Assembly (NCBI GenBank): GCA_963793025.1
Contig: CAWBYL010000006.1
Span: 930,001 to 994,000 of the forward strand
Source of the DNA: CAWBYL01 sp963793025
Lineage (GTDB): Bacteria; Actinomycetota; Acidimicrobiia; Acidimicrobiales; Acidimicrobilacustridaceae
Reading direction: 5' to 3'
Length of the DNA: 64,000 bases
Part shown: positions 18,039-26,651 of the stretch, piece by piece
Layout of the letters: each line of letters starts with the position of its first letter
Position numbering within the stretch: position 1 is the first letter of the stretch
The notes under the pieces: model-generated
The model's database searches: none
The model's input: only the letters and a program-made list of their open reading frames with translations
What the model was told of the DNA's origin: nothing
Program-made: the position numbers and the translations under genes

Positions 18039-19082
18039 CTAGGCGGCGCTGATCCAGTCGGTGGTGGGGGCGATGGTGTAGGTGGCGATGAGGGCGCGGA
18101 TGAAGTCGGAGTCGTGCAGGGGATCACTCGGGTCGGAGATCTCCACGCCCCTGCTGCGCAGGTCGGCGAGCAGGCGCTCGAAGACCTCATCGAAGGTGAG
18201 GTCGTCGCTGTGGTCGGCCGCCTTCTCCGCTTCGGCCCGATCGGCGTAGAGCTCGGCGCTCCAGTGCACCAGCAGGCGCATCTCGTCGGGCCGGTAACGG
18301 CGGATCACCTCGTCGTCGGTGGTGATGGCCCAGTCGTCACGGTCGGGGTCGTAGCCCAACATCGACCGGTGCTTCAGACCGGGGATGTCGCGCTCCTCCG
18401 GCCGCCCGACCGGGTCGCCGCGGTGGAACATCACCTCGTTCTGCACCACCACGCCCTTGTTCCAGAGCGGATGCTCGAGCACCTGCGGCTCACCGTTCGG
18501 GCCGTCGGGCCAGTAGGTGAACGTGCCGTTCTCTCCGAGGTACCACCACGTGATGACCTGGGCCATCTTCACCATGTGCTCCTGGAAGAGCCCGGATTTG
18601 CCCATCACGTTCTGCAGCCACACCGGGGAGTTGTGCAGCCGGATGCCCCGGAACTGCACCGCGTCGAGGTGTGAGCTCAGTCCGCTGTGGTGAGGGCCGC
18701 ACAGGTTGAACAGCATGTGCGTGGGCTGGGCGTAGGGAACGCCCCAGTAGTCACGGACCAGGTCGAGGAACTTCAGGTTGTAGAAGCAGTCCTCGATCTC
18801 GGTCTCGAAGCATGTCGATCCGTTGGCGATGTAGCCCCGGAAGTGCCCGGTGGCCACGTCGTCGAGGGTCAGGTCGAGGCCCTCGGGCACCACCCCGGTC
18901 GAGGTGGCTATGAGCTCCTCCACCGTGTCGAAGTGGTGGGCCGTGATCGTGGGCCACGGGCCCCGGGTCTGGACCATCCGCACGATCCGCTCGTACTGGT
19001 CCTCGCTGTACACGCCCTCGATCACCCGGGGCGGAGCCACGGGTCGCAGGACCTGCGCCATGTCGTCGTTGCTCGGTGTCAT
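18039..19082 (-). CDS. unknown protein, possible Fe(II)/2-oxoglutarate-type oxygenase fold
   Basis: A 347-residue soluble protein I do not recognise with certainty. It has an H-x-D pair (SSHLDAVQF, H138/D140) and a later His (EVMFHRGDP, H220) with Arg nearby, the order and spacing of the metal triad in phytanoyl-CoA-dioxygenase-like proteins. Aromatic-rich segments (VITWWYLGENGTFTYWPDG) sit between them. The ATG at 19082 has a GAGGG ribosome site. It leads an operon with the SDR and probably the TetR, behind two copies of a shared operator-like motif. Confidence 0.6.
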   Translation of the reverse strand: MTPSNDDMAQVLRPVAPPRVIEGVYSEDQYERIVRMVQTRGPWPTITAHHFDTVEELIATSTGVVPEGLDLTLDDVATGHFRGYIANGSTCFETEIEDCFYNLKFLDLVRDYWGVPYAQPTHMLFNLCGPHHSGLSSHLDAVQFRGIRLHNSPVWLQNVMGKSGLFQEHMVKMAQVITWWYLGENGTFTYWPDGPNGEPQVLEHPLWNKGVVVQNEVMFHRGDPVGRPEERDIPGLKHRSMLGYDPDRDDWAITTDDEVIRRYRPDEMRLLVHWSAELYADRAEAEKAADHSDDLTFDEVFERLLADLRSRGVEISDPSDPLHDSDFIRALIATYTIAPTTDWISAA

Positions 19083-19117
19083 CGTCTCACCCTCGTTCGA
19101 TCGGATGAGAGGGAATG

Positions 19118-19129
19118 TAACGGTGATAT
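19118..19129. promoter_or_regulatory. operator-like motif, copy 1
   Basis: TAACGGTGATAT is repeated exactly at 19167-19178 and differs at two positions from the perfect palindrome at 22560-22572. It lies 36 bases upstream of the start of the possible oxygenase gene. Confidence 0.55.
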
Positions 19130-19166
19130 CTGCAGCTGTCACGTGAACACCGCCAGGCAAAGAAGA

Positions 19167-19178
19167 TAACGGTGATAT
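19167..19178. promoter_or_regulatory. operator-like motif, copy 2
   Basis: Second exact copy of TAACGGTGATAT, 49 bases from the first, in the same divergent promoter between the genes starting at 19082 and 19265. With the preceding A it reads ATAACGGTGATAT, an imperfect palindrome. Confidence 0.55.
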
Positions 19179-19264
19179 ATCGTGCGCAGATTGACTGACC
19201 GCTCGCCCGTCGAGCGGTCACAGGCATCCCGAGGCCGATGCTCGGGACCGACAGGGGGACTCGA

Positions 19265-19727
19265 ATGATCCAGCCCGCAGACGCGCAGCAGCTGATCCTG
19301 AAGTGGTGGTTCGCGTACGACAACGCCCTGTTCGACGAGTGGCCCGAGATGTGGAGCTCAGAGCCCCACTTCTCCTGTCGGACCGACACCGGGAAGACCT
19401 CGTACGAGGAGTTCGTCAACGCCGACGTGAGCGGGCGGGGCGAGGTGATCGCGTGGCAGACCGATCACCGCGTGAACAGCCCTCACCCCCTGCGCCACAA
19501 CGGCACCAACGTGCACCTCGACGCGGGCCGACGACAGGACCGCGGACTTCCGCTCCTACATCTGGGTGACGCAGATCGTCGGGGGCTCACCCTCTCCGCT
19601 CTCGACCGCCATCGTCCACGGCTCGCTCGTTCTCGAAGACGGGATGCTGCGGATCTCCGACCTGAACGTCGTGCTCGACACCGAGAACTCGACCGTCCTG
19701 GCCGAGAAGCAGACGGCCGCATCGTGA
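19265..19727 (+). pseudogene. SnoaL-like (NTF2-fold) protein, frameshifted as sequenced
   Basis: The N-terminal half (MIQPADAQQLILKWWFAYDN onward, to about residue 85) and the C-terminal half (TADFRSYIWVTQIVGG to VLAEKQTAAS) are both typical of a roughly 153-residue SnoaL-like protein but lie in frames one base apart. The break is at about 19520-19530 and is repaired by removing one base. The corrected stop TGA at 19725-19727 overlaps the GTG start of the next gene, which strongly supports this reading. Role unknown; such folds serve as cyclases, isomerases or small oxygenase partners. Confidence 0.75.
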
Positions 19728-20098
19728 CCGATGTCGAGGCCGCGCTCGCCGTGCTCGACGTCCTGAGCAAGGGCGACCCCGACGCCGCTGACCACGTCCT
19801 GGCGCCGGACGCGGTGCTCTGGCACAACGACGGGACCGGGGAGGTCCCGGCGAAGGCCGGCTTCGCCGGTGCTCGCGGCCTGCACCAGCTCGTCGAGGGC
19901 CTCACCGTCCACGTGGTCCTCGCCCAGCCCATCCAAGGTGGCGCGGTGATGCGGTTCGAGGTGCGAGGCACCGTCCGCAGCACGGGCAACGAGCTCAGGG
20001 CCCGCAACTGCATGTTCGCCACTGTCGTCGAGGGCCGGCTCACGCAGATAGACGAGTACCTGGATCCGACCTTCACGAGCCAGCTCGGGCTGCAGTAG
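19724..20098 (+). CDS. SnoaL-like (NTF2-fold) protein
   Basis: A 124-residue NTF2-fold protein (EAALAVLDVLSKGDPDAADHV at the start, then a sheet ending VEGRLTQIDEYLDP). The start is the GTG at 19724, overlapping the corrected stop of the preceding SnoaL-like gene by GTGA. Without the frameshift in the upstream gene the two would not be fused, although the raw frame runs through both. Probable small enzyme or binding protein in the same catabolic group as the LLM oxidoreductase that follows. Confidence 0.8.
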   Translation: MTDVEAALAVLDVLSKGDPDAADHVLAPDAVLWHNDGTGEVPAKAGFAGARGLHQLVEGLTVHVVLAQPIQGGAVMRFEVRGTVRSTGNELRARNCMFATVVEGRLTQIDEYLDPTFTSQLGLQ

Positions 20099-20190
20099 GT
20101 CACCCTCACGACGAGACGCAGAGATCGGGGAGCAGGACATGGCGATACGAACGACAGGGATCGACCGCAGCCGTGATCGGAAGGCCACCG

Positions 20191-21249
20191 ATGTCTGATG
20201 CAACGGAGCACCCGGTCGATCTCGTGAGACCGAAGTTGGTGCTCGACTTCGATCTTCGCCACCCCCCGCAGCTCGGTGCGTCCGGTCCGGCGACCTACGC
20301 CGCCGCGCTCGACATCATCAGATGGGCGGACCAGGTGGGTTTCGAGCGGGTCGGGTTCGGTGAGCACCACCAGTCCGATGACGGCTACCTGCCGTGTCCC
20401 CTCGTCTTCGCCGCCGCCGCCGGCGCCGTGACCGGGCGAATACGAGTTCGGATCTCGATCCTCCTGGCGCCGCTCTACGACCCGTTGCGACTGGCCGAGG
20501 AGGTGGCGGTGGCCGACCTGTGCACGCAGGGTCGGCTGGATCTGGCCCTCGGAATCGGATACGTCGAGGACGACTTCATCGCGTTCGGCAAGGACTACCA
20601 CCGGCGCGGCAAGGACCTCGAGGACCTTGTGCCGTTCCTCCGCCGGGCATGGACGGGCGAGCCGTTCGAACATCGAGGGGCCACGGTGAGGGTCATGCCC
20701 CGGCCGTTCCAGAACCCGATGCCGATCTACCTCGGCGGAGGCGCAGCTCGAAAGAGCATCGAGCGGGCCGCCGCGATCGCCGACGGATTCTTCCCCCCGG
20801 GTATGCCGAAACCGTGGGAGGCCTACCGCCACGCGTGCCTCGCCCTTGGCCAACCCGACCCCGGGGAGTGGGCACCGCGTGGTCCCATCTTCCTGTGGGT
20901 GACCAGGGACGACAAGGACGCGACCTGGGAGAAGCTCGCGCCGCACATCCGCCACCAGATCGACTCCTACGGGCAGTGGACGACGAAAGGCCTGGGTCGC
21001 GCCACCGGGCCCTACATCCCCACGGAGGACATGGCCAGCATCCGTCAGGGCGGTGCGTATCAGGTCGTCACGCCGGAGGAGGCCATCGAGTTGGCTTCGA
21101 ACCTCGGCCCGAACGGTGAGCTGCACCTCAATCCTCTGCTCTCGGGCATCGATCCCGACGAAGCCCGGCGCATGCTCGACACCTTCGAGGCCGAAGTGCT
21201 GCCTCACATCGGAAGCAGGAAGCTCGAACCGCTCCTGTCGGGCAGCTGA
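20191..21249 (+). CDS. LLM-class flavin-dependent oxidoreductase
   Basis: A 352-residue bacterial-luciferase-like TIM barrel. Visible features are the barrel strand RVGFGEHHQSDDGYLP (about residues 53-68), RIRVRISILLAPLYDPLRLAEE and the flavin-site segment GRLDLALGIGYVEDDF. It uses reduced FMN or F420. The ATG at 20191 has a GGAAGG ribosome site; the GTG at 20173 is less likely. It lies 92 bases after the SnoaL-like pair in the same direction and is likely part of the same transcript, which would start at the shared operator region near 19.2 kb. Confidence 0.9.
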   Translation: MSDATEHPVDLVRPKLVLDFDLRHPPQLGASGPATYAAALDIIRWADQVGFERVGFGEHHQSDDGYLPCPLVFAAAAGAVTGRIRVRISILLAPLYDPLRLAEEVAVADLCTQGRLDLALGIGYVEDDFIAFGKDYHRRGKDLEDLVPFLRRAWTGEPFEHRGATVRVMPRPFQNPMPIYLGGGAARKSIERAAAIADGFFPPGMPKPWEAYRHACLALGQPDPGEWAPRGPIFLWVTRDDKDATWEKLAPHIRHQIDSYGQWTTKGLGRATGPYIPTEDMASIRQGGAYQVVTPEEAIELASNLGPNGELHLNPLLSGIDPDEARRMLDTFEAEVLPHIGSRKLEPLLSGS

Positions 21250-21371
21250 CATCGGCGTGCTGTTCACCACTGCTCGGTCGAGAGCGGCACGCGCGACGTC
21301 GGTGAACCGCCCGTACTGCTCGGCAACCAGCCGGCGAAGGTCCTCGATCGGAACCGCCACGAAGATCCGGG

Positions 21372-22526
21372 CTACAGCGGGTCGCCGGTCCGGGCGAAGA
21401 CGTCGGACGCGGTCGTACCGAGGAACGCGTCGCGCAGGTGCGGCTCCAGGTGCACCAACGACTCTCCGTACAGGTTGATCGGGTCGGGGTTGCCTTCCTG
21501 GTGGGGGTAGTCGGAGGAGAAGAGGCACATGTCGGGAAGCTCGGCGAGCACGTCGAGCGCCTCGCTGTCACCGAACCCCGGAAGGGGTGTGGCCTTGATG
21601 TTGCGGTGGACCATCTCGGCGCCACTCACCGGGAAGGGCCAGTCGCCCAGACCGGGGTTCGACATCGACTGCCGGCTGATCATGGTGACCCAGGCCGGTA
21701 GCCACCCGATGCGGACCTCCTCGAGCATCACGGTGAGATCGGGATGGCGGTGGAACACGCCCCCGTAGAGCATCGACACGAGGATGTTCTGGGCCATGTG
21801 GATGTTCTGCGTGTTGGCCAGACGGGTCAGCGCGGTCGGGCCCGCACCGCCGGGCTGGTCCCAACCGACCCGGGCCCACCGGTCGAAGCCCGAATGCAGG
21901 TTGCCGACGTGGATGGACGCCACCATCCCCAGGTCGGTGGCGGCCGACCAGACGACGTCCCAGTCGGGATGACCGAAGGCGACCTCGTTCGGAGGCTGAC
22001 CGCCCTCGGTGCGGAGGAAGAACGCCCGGAACCCGCGCTCCCGCATCCGGGCGAGCTCGGCGGCCGCGCCGCGGAGATCGGTGAAGTCGAGCACGGTGAC
22101 ACCGTGGAGCCGGTCGGACCCATCGGCCAGCTGGTCAGCGAGGAAGTCGTTGCAGCGACTGACGCCCAGGGGACGATCGGGGCCCAGGTGCTCGAGCAGC
22201 TGCCAGTACCCGCCAGGGTTCACCAGGCTGTGGTCGATCCCGATGGAATCCATCCACTCGACTCGTTCCGCGGCGCTCGAGTCGTGGTGGGGGTGGAGCT
22301 GGACCTCGCCGCCCCGTGACTTCGCCATCGCGATCAGCGACGGCAGGAGAGTCGGGGCGTCGGGTCGGTCCTCCTCGGGCAGCGCTTCGAGCAGGTCGCC
22401 GGCGATGGCCTGGGCCAGCCGGTCGGCCATGTCGGACGGGAGGTCGTCCCGCCACGGCCCCAACGGGTCGTTGCCCGGGTCGAAGTGCCCGACCTCCCAA
22501 TGGGTGTCGACGTCGATCACGGCCAT
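21372..22526 (-). CDS. amidohydrolase family protein (COG2159)
   Basis: A 384-residue metal-dependent hydrolase of the amidohydrolase-2 group. DVDTHWEV at the N-terminus gives the D-x-H metal ligands. VASIHVGNLHSGF holds the central His, and CLFSSDYPHQEGNPDP the C-terminal Asp. The ATG at 22526 has a GAGGGGG ribosome site and is preferred to the longer frame from 22553. It is divergent from the SDR at 22619 over a perfect palindrome that matches the motif at 19.1 kb, so it is probably co-regulated with the upstream cluster. Confidence 0.9.
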   Translation of the reverse strand: MAVIDVDTHWEVGHFDPGNDPLGPWRDDLPSDMADRLAQAIAGDLLEALPEEDRPDAPTLLPSLIAMAKSRGGEVQLHPHHDSSAAERVEWMDSIGIDHSLVNPGGYWQLLEHLGPDRPLGVSRCNDFLADQLADGSDRLHGVTVLDFTDLRGAAAELARMRERGFRAFFLRTEGGQPPNEVAFGHPDWDVVWSAATDLGMVASIHVGNLHSGFDRWARVGWDQPGGAGPTALTRLANTQNIHMAQNILVSMLYGGVFHRHPDLTVMLEEVRIGWLPAWVTMISRQSMSNPGLGDWPFPVSGAEMVHRNIKATPLPGFGDSEALDVLAELPDMCLFSSDYPHQEGNPDPINLYGESLVHLEPHLRDAFLGTTASDVFARTGDPL

Positions 22527-22559
22527 GTCATCCCCCTCGATGCCATCTCCCAACCACAG

Positions 22560-22572
22560 ATAACGATGTTAT
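22560..22572. promoter_or_regulatory. operator-like palindrome, copy 3
   Basis: ATAAC-GAT-GTTAT is a perfect 13-base palindrome in the 92-base divergent promoter between amidohydrolase (22526) and SDR (22619). Ten of twelve core bases match the two copies near 19.1 kb. Confidence 0.6.
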
Positions 22573-22618
22573 GCGGCCGGAGGTATCGTCTGTCGTCCAG
22601 ATCGACAGTGGAGGCCCG

Positions 22619-23377
22619 ATGGGGGAGCAGTTCGCAGGCAAGGTCGTGATCGTCACCGGAGGCAGCCAGGGCGTGGGCATCGGCATCACCCGGGCGTTCC
22701 TCGACGAGGGGGCGTCGGTCGTGACGTGTGCCCGGAAGAGCTTCGACGAGCATCCTGCCGCACGGAACGACGACGAACGCCAGCGCTGCCTGCACGTCGC
22801 CGCCGACATCCGCGACGACGCCCAGATCGACACCGTGGTTGCGACCACCGTCGATCGCTTCGGACGCCTCGACGTGCTGGTGAACAACGCCGGCGGCCAG
22901 CCGCCGGCGGACATCGCCACGGTGTCGCCCCGGTTCATCCGCGCCATCGTCGAGCTCAACCTCACCGCGCCGATGATCTTCGCCCAGAAGGCGTACCAGG
23001 TGATGGCGCAGCAGGACGAAGGGGGCTCGATCATCAACATCTCGAGCCAGACATCGCTACCCGACGGCAGCGGCGCCTCGCTGACCCCCTACGGTGCGGC
23101 CAAGGCCGGGCTCAACCACATGACCCGCTCGCTCGGCCGGGCGTGGGGACGTCAGGTGCGGGTGAACTGCGTCTCGCTCGGCTGGGTGCGCACCGAGGCG
23201 ATGGTCGGGCTGGTCATCGACGGACCCGAGGGCCACGGTGACCCCTCCGACGACATCCCGGTCGGGCGGATGGGCACGCCCGAGGAGATCGGCGGGATCT
23301 GCGTCTTCCTCGCCTCCGACGCTGGCTCCTACATCAACGGGGCCACCGTGTGGGCCGACGGCGGCGGGGGGTTCTGA
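22619..23377 (+). CDS. SDR family oxidoreductase
   Basis: A 252-residue classical SDR. It has the TGGSQGVG cofactor loop (residues about 13-20), VLVNNAGGQPP, NISS and YGAAK. The Ser-Tyr distance is slightly longer than usual because of an inserted Gly/Ser-rich stretch (LPDGSGASL). The basic residue pattern TCARKS after the second strand favours NADP(H). The ATG at 22619 is preceded by GGAGG at a spacing of four bases. It shares its promoter region with the divergent amidohydrolase. Confidence 0.92.
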   Translation: MGEQFAGKVVIVTGGSQGVGIGITRAFLDEGASVVTCARKSFDEHPAARNDDERQRCLHVAADIRDDAQIDTVVATTVDRFGRLDVLVNNAGGQPPADIATVSPRFIRAIVELNLTAPMIFAQKAYQVMAQQDEGGSIINISSQTSLPDGSGASLTPYGAAKAGLNHMTRSLGRAWGRQVRVNCVSLGWVRTEAMVGLVIDGPEGHGDPSDDIPVGRMGTPEEIGGICVFLASDAGSYINGATVWADGGGGF

Positions 23378-23396
23378 CCCGCCCGAGTGCTCGTCC

Positions 23397-24875
23397 TCAG
23401 GAGCGGAGGGCGGCGAAGCGCTCGGCGACCGCCATGGCGGCCACGTTGGTACCGGACCGCGGCACCCGCGGGATGACCGAGGCGTCGACGACGAAGAGCC
23501 CGTCGACACCGAGCACCTGGCCGCGGGTGTCGACCACGTGCTCGGCGTCGCCTTCTCCCATCCGGCAGGTGCCGACGCCGTGGAAGAAGGCGCTGTGCTC
23601 GGCGGCGATGCGCGTGTCGAGCTCGTCGTCCGTCGCCGCCAACGCCTCGTCCACCGCGCGCCGGCCCGCTGGTGTCACCAGGCCGCTGGCGCCGGCGATG
23701 AGGGCACAGGTGCGCCACCCCTCCCGCAGGCGGGCGACGTTGGAGGCGATGGTGGTGAACGGCCACCGGATGTCGGCGGGGCCGTCCAGGCGGTCCGGCG
23801 AGGGCACGATCTGGCCTTCGCCGTCGGGCACCTGCAGCGACAGGCTCATGGCGAGGGAACGGCGACCGTCGGGATGGCGGCGGGTGAACGGCGTGATCTG
23901 GAGGTCGTTGGTCGGGCCCGTCGGCGACGTCAGGTGGGCGATCGTCTGCAGCGACGGCGCGTCGTCGGGCGCGGTGGCCGGATCGATCTCGGCCGCGACC
24001 GTCACCACGAAGTGGTCGCTGAGGTGACGGCCGACGGCAGGAAGATCGACCAACTCCGGCGAGGGGCGGGTCCCGAGACCGTCCAGGAGCCGGGCGTCGC
24101 CGATGCCGGAGCGCCACAGCAGGAGAGGGTCCTGCACGGTGCCGGCGCACAGCACGACCTCACCCGCTTCGAGCACGGTGCCGTCGACCAGCTCCACCCC
24201 CGTGGCCCGGCCATCGTGGAGCAGGATCCTGTGCACGTGGCTGTCCGGTCGTATGGCGAGGTTGGGCCGCTGGCGTACCGGGTCCAGGTGCGACAGGCGG
24301 GCCGACCACCGGACGGGCCCCCGGCGGTTCATGGGGACCGGGCCCACGCCGGTGGCGTCGGGGGCGTTCTGGTCGTCGCCACGAGGAAGGCCGACCGCTT
24401 CGCAGCCGGCGACGAAGCCGGCCTGCATCGGAGTCCATTCGGCTTCGGGCCAGCGCACGATCGGCACCGGGCCGTCGGAGCCGTGCCAGGGGAGGTCGCC
24501 GAAGTCGGCGTCGGCCTCGAGGGCGCAGAGGTGGGGGAGGAGGTCGGCCCACTTCCAGCCCGTCGGCCAGGCGTCGACGTCGCCGGGCTCGGGTCGCAGG
24601 GCGACACCGCCGTTGGTGCCCGACGATCCGCCGACGCCGCGACCGCGTCCGTAGGCGAGCATCCGGCCGGTGCCGCTGCGCACCTCGTCGCCCCAGTCGT
24701 AGGGCCAGGTGATGCTCTGGCTGAGCAGGCGCAGGTTGTCGGGGAGCTGGTCGGGACGGTGGTCCGGTCCGGCCTCGAGGAGGAGCACCTGACGAGCGGG
24801 GTCGTCGCTGAGCCGCGCCGCCAGGACGCACCCGGCCGAACCCGCTCCCACCACGATCACGTCGGGACGGCTCAC
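23397..24875 (-). CDS. GMC family FAD-dependent oxidoreductase
   Basis: A 492-residue glucose-methanol-choline oxidoreductase. Rossmann loop VVGAGSAGCVLAARL is at about residues 6-20. The GMC signature region is YGRGRGVGGSSGTNGG, the second signature is VVLCAGTVQDPLLLWRSGIG. The catalytic His/His region near the C-terminus is FHGVGTCRMG with DASVIPRVPRSGTNVAAMAVAER. It would oxidise a primary or secondary alcohol with FAD. The GTG at 24875 overlaps the TetR stop by GTGA. Last gene of a P450-TetR-GMC operon. Confidence 0.93.
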   Translation of the reverse strand: MSRPDVIVVGAGSAGCVLAARLSDDPARQVLLLEAGPDHRPDQLPDNLRLLSQSITWPYDWGDEVRSGTGRMLAYGRGRGVGGSSGTNGGVALRPEPGDVDAWPTGWKWADLLPHLCALEADADFGDLPWHGSDGPVPIVRWPEAEWTPMQAGFVAGCEAVGLPRGDDQNAPDATGVGPVPMNRRGPVRWSARLSHLDPVRQRPNLAIRPDSHVHRILLHDGRATGVELVDGTVLEAGEVVLCAGTVQDPLLLWRSGIGDARLLDGLGTRPSPELVDLPAVGRHLSDHFVVTVAAEIDPATAPDDAPSLQTIAHLTSPTGPTNDLQITPFTRRHPDGRRSLAMSLSLQVPDGEGQIVPSPDRLDGPADIRWPFTTIASNVARLREGWRTCALIAGASGLVTPAGRRAVDEALAATDDELDTRIAAEHSAFFHGVGTCRMGEGDAEHVVDTRGQVLGVDGLFVVDASVIPRVPRSGTNVAAMAVAERFAALRS

Positions 24876-25453
24876 GCCACGACCTCGTGGTCCGTTGCCC
24901 GCTGGACGAGCCTGTCGGTCTCGTCTTCGAGGAGACGCCGCAGGTCAGCGGCGTCGCTGTCGTCGAGGCCCGCCGCGGTCAGGGCGTAGGAGCCGAACAG
25001 CTTCCAGCCGAGGGCCTGGACCATGGCGGCGCCGACGGCGAGGCGGAGGTCCCGCGGTCCGTCGGGGTGCGCCGCCATCACCGCGTCGAGCGCTCGGGAT
25101 CGGCCGTGGAACTCGGCGGGGTCGCGGCCCTCGAGGATCGACCAGGCCAGGAGACGGGTGTACTCGTCGTCGTCGCCACCGAGCGCGCGTAGGCGGCGGA
25201 TGGCTTCCAGCGGTTCGATGGCGTCCTCGAGATCGGCTCGAGCGTGCTCGGTCGAGCGGGCGAACACGAGGGTGAGGAGGTCATCGCGCGACCCGATGTA
25301 GTGGTGGATCAAACCGTGGCTCACCCCCGCCCGGCGGGCCACGTCACGCAGCGACACGGCATCGGGTCCGTGTTCGGCGAAGAGTTCGCGTGCGGCGTTG
25401 ACCAGGGCGTCGATCGACCCCTCGCGACCGAGGCGGCGGCGGGGCTCGTTCAC
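24872..25453 (-). CDS. TetR/AcrR family transcriptional regulator
   Basis: A 193-residue TetR protein with helix-turn-helix VSLRDVARRAGVSHGLIHHYIGSRDDLL (about residues 38-65) and a helical ligand domain. The GTG at 25453 overlaps the P450 stop (GTGA) and its own stop overlaps the GMC start, so the regulator is embedded and coupled in the middle of the operon. It probably controls the P450-GMC pair; the operator is not evident. Confidence 0.9.
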   Translation of the reverse strand: MNEPRRRLGREGSIDALVNAARELFAEHGPDAVSLRDVARRAGVSHGLIHHYIGSRDDLLTLVFARSTEHARADLEDAIEPLEAIRRLRALGGDDDEYTRLLAWSILEGRDPAEFHGRSRALDAVMAAHPDGPRDLRLAVGAAMVQALGWKLFGSYALTAAGLDDSDAADLRRLLEDETDRLVQRATDHEVVA

Positions 25454-26598
25454 GTCGACACCGCCTCGAACTCGACCTCGAGGTGTTCGAAGCCCCACGC
25501 CCACACCGAGCGGATCCGGTCGGAGCGATCGACGACCTCGAACTCCGGCATCACCTCGAGGAGGGTGGAGAAGGCGACCCGGGACTCCATGCGGGCGAGG
25601 GCGGCGCCCATGCAGAAGTGGGCGCCGTGGCCGAGCGACAGGTGACGGGGCGGCGTGCGGTGGATGTCGAACCGCTCCGGCTCGTCGAACTCGCGCTCGT
25701 CGAGGTTGGCCGCTCCCCACGCCAGCAGAACCCGGCTGTCGGCCGGGATCGTGACGCCGTGGAGGCGGACGTCGGTCGTGGTCTGCCGGGCGCTGGTCTG
25801 GGTGGGCGGTTCTCGACGCAGCATCTCCTCGATGGCATCGGGCAGCAACGACGGGTCCGCCACCAGCTCGGTTCGCTGGTCGGGATGGCGGGCCAGGAGG
25901 TCCATGCCGTTGCCGATGAGGTTGGTCGTCGTGTCGTTGCCGCCCACGAGCAGCAGGTAGCAGAAGCCGAGGATCTCGTCCTCGCTCAGCGGTTCACCAC
26001 CGTCGCCTCCGACCGCGAGCAGGGCGCTGATGAGGTCGTCGCGGGGCTCGGCCCGCCGCTCCTCGACCAGCGCGGAGAAGATCGCGTCGGCCCGCTCGAC
26101 CGGTGACGCGTTGCCTTCAGGCCCGTCGATGCGCATCACCGCATCGGTGATGGATCGGCACTCGGCCAACAGCTCGTCGGGGATGCCGATCAGCTCGCCG
26201 ACCACCATGGACGGGAACAGGTGGGCGAACTCGGCCACGACGTCGCAGCGGCCCCGCGTCGCGAAGCCCTCCGTGAGCGACCGGGCGATCTCGCGCAGAC
26301 GCTGCTCCATCTCCGCCACTCGTCGAGGGGTGAAGGCCCGGGCCAGGTTGCTGCGCCGGTCGGTGTGCCGCGGCGGGTCCATGTCGTTGATGATCGGCCG
26401 GAGGATCTTCGACTCGGCGGTCACCGCTGAATACGTCCCCCAGTCCGACGCCGCCGCCCGAACGTCGTCGAACCGGGAGAGCACCGCGTACCGGCCCTCG
26501 GGATCGAGCAGCACCGGCGCCTCCTCCCGGAGTCGGCGGTAGGCGCCCTCCCGATCGGCGCGGAACTCGGGCGAGGTGGGGTCGTAGCTCGTCGCCAT
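25450..26598 (-). CDS. cytochrome P450
   Basis: A 382-residue class-I bacterial P450. The oxygen-binding I-helix is LLVGGNDTTTNLIG (about residues 222-235), the K-helix E-x-x-R is EEMLRREPP, and the haem loop is LGHGAHFCMGAALAR with the proximal Cys near residue 336. It needs separate ferredoxin partners, and none is encoded next to it. A GTG one codon earlier (26601) is an alternative start. The order P450-TetR-GMC suggests hydroxylation followed by alcohol oxidation of one substrate. Confidence 0.94.
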   Translation of the reverse strand: MATSYDPTSPEFRADREGAYRRLREEAPVLLDPEGRYAVLSRFDDVRAAASDWGTYSAVTAESKILRPIINDMDPPRHTDRRSNLARAFTPRRVAEMEQRLREIARSLTEGFATRGRCDVVAEFAHLFPSMVVGELIGIPDELLAECRSITDAVMRIDGPEGNASPVERADAIFSALVEERRAEPRDDLISALLAVGGDGGEPLSEDEILGFCYLLLVGGNDTTTNLIGNGMDLLARHPDQRTELVADPSLLPDAIEEMLRREPPTQTSARQTTTDVRLHGVTIPADSRVLLAWGAANLDEREFDEPERFDIHRTPPRHLSLGHGAHFCMGAALARMESRVAFSTLLEVMPEFEVVDRSDRIRSVWAWGFEHLEVEFEAVST

Positions 26599-26651
26599 CA
26601 CTCTGTTTTAGACGACTGTCCAAGTTGGGGCAACAGGAATAGTGTCTGGCC

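Noticed and set aside
19238..20098. Single 286-residue protein spanning both SnoaL-like regions
   Set aside because: Its middle is Arg-rich shadow sequence caused by a one-base shift; two adjacent NTF2-fold genes with a GTGA overlap explain the region better.
21255..21371. Protein-like minus-strand segment (IFVAVPIEDLRRLVAEQYGRF) after the amidohydrolase stop
   Set aside because: No start codon with a ribosome site, no stop of its own and no family match; possibly a decayed gene end, but not enough to annotate.
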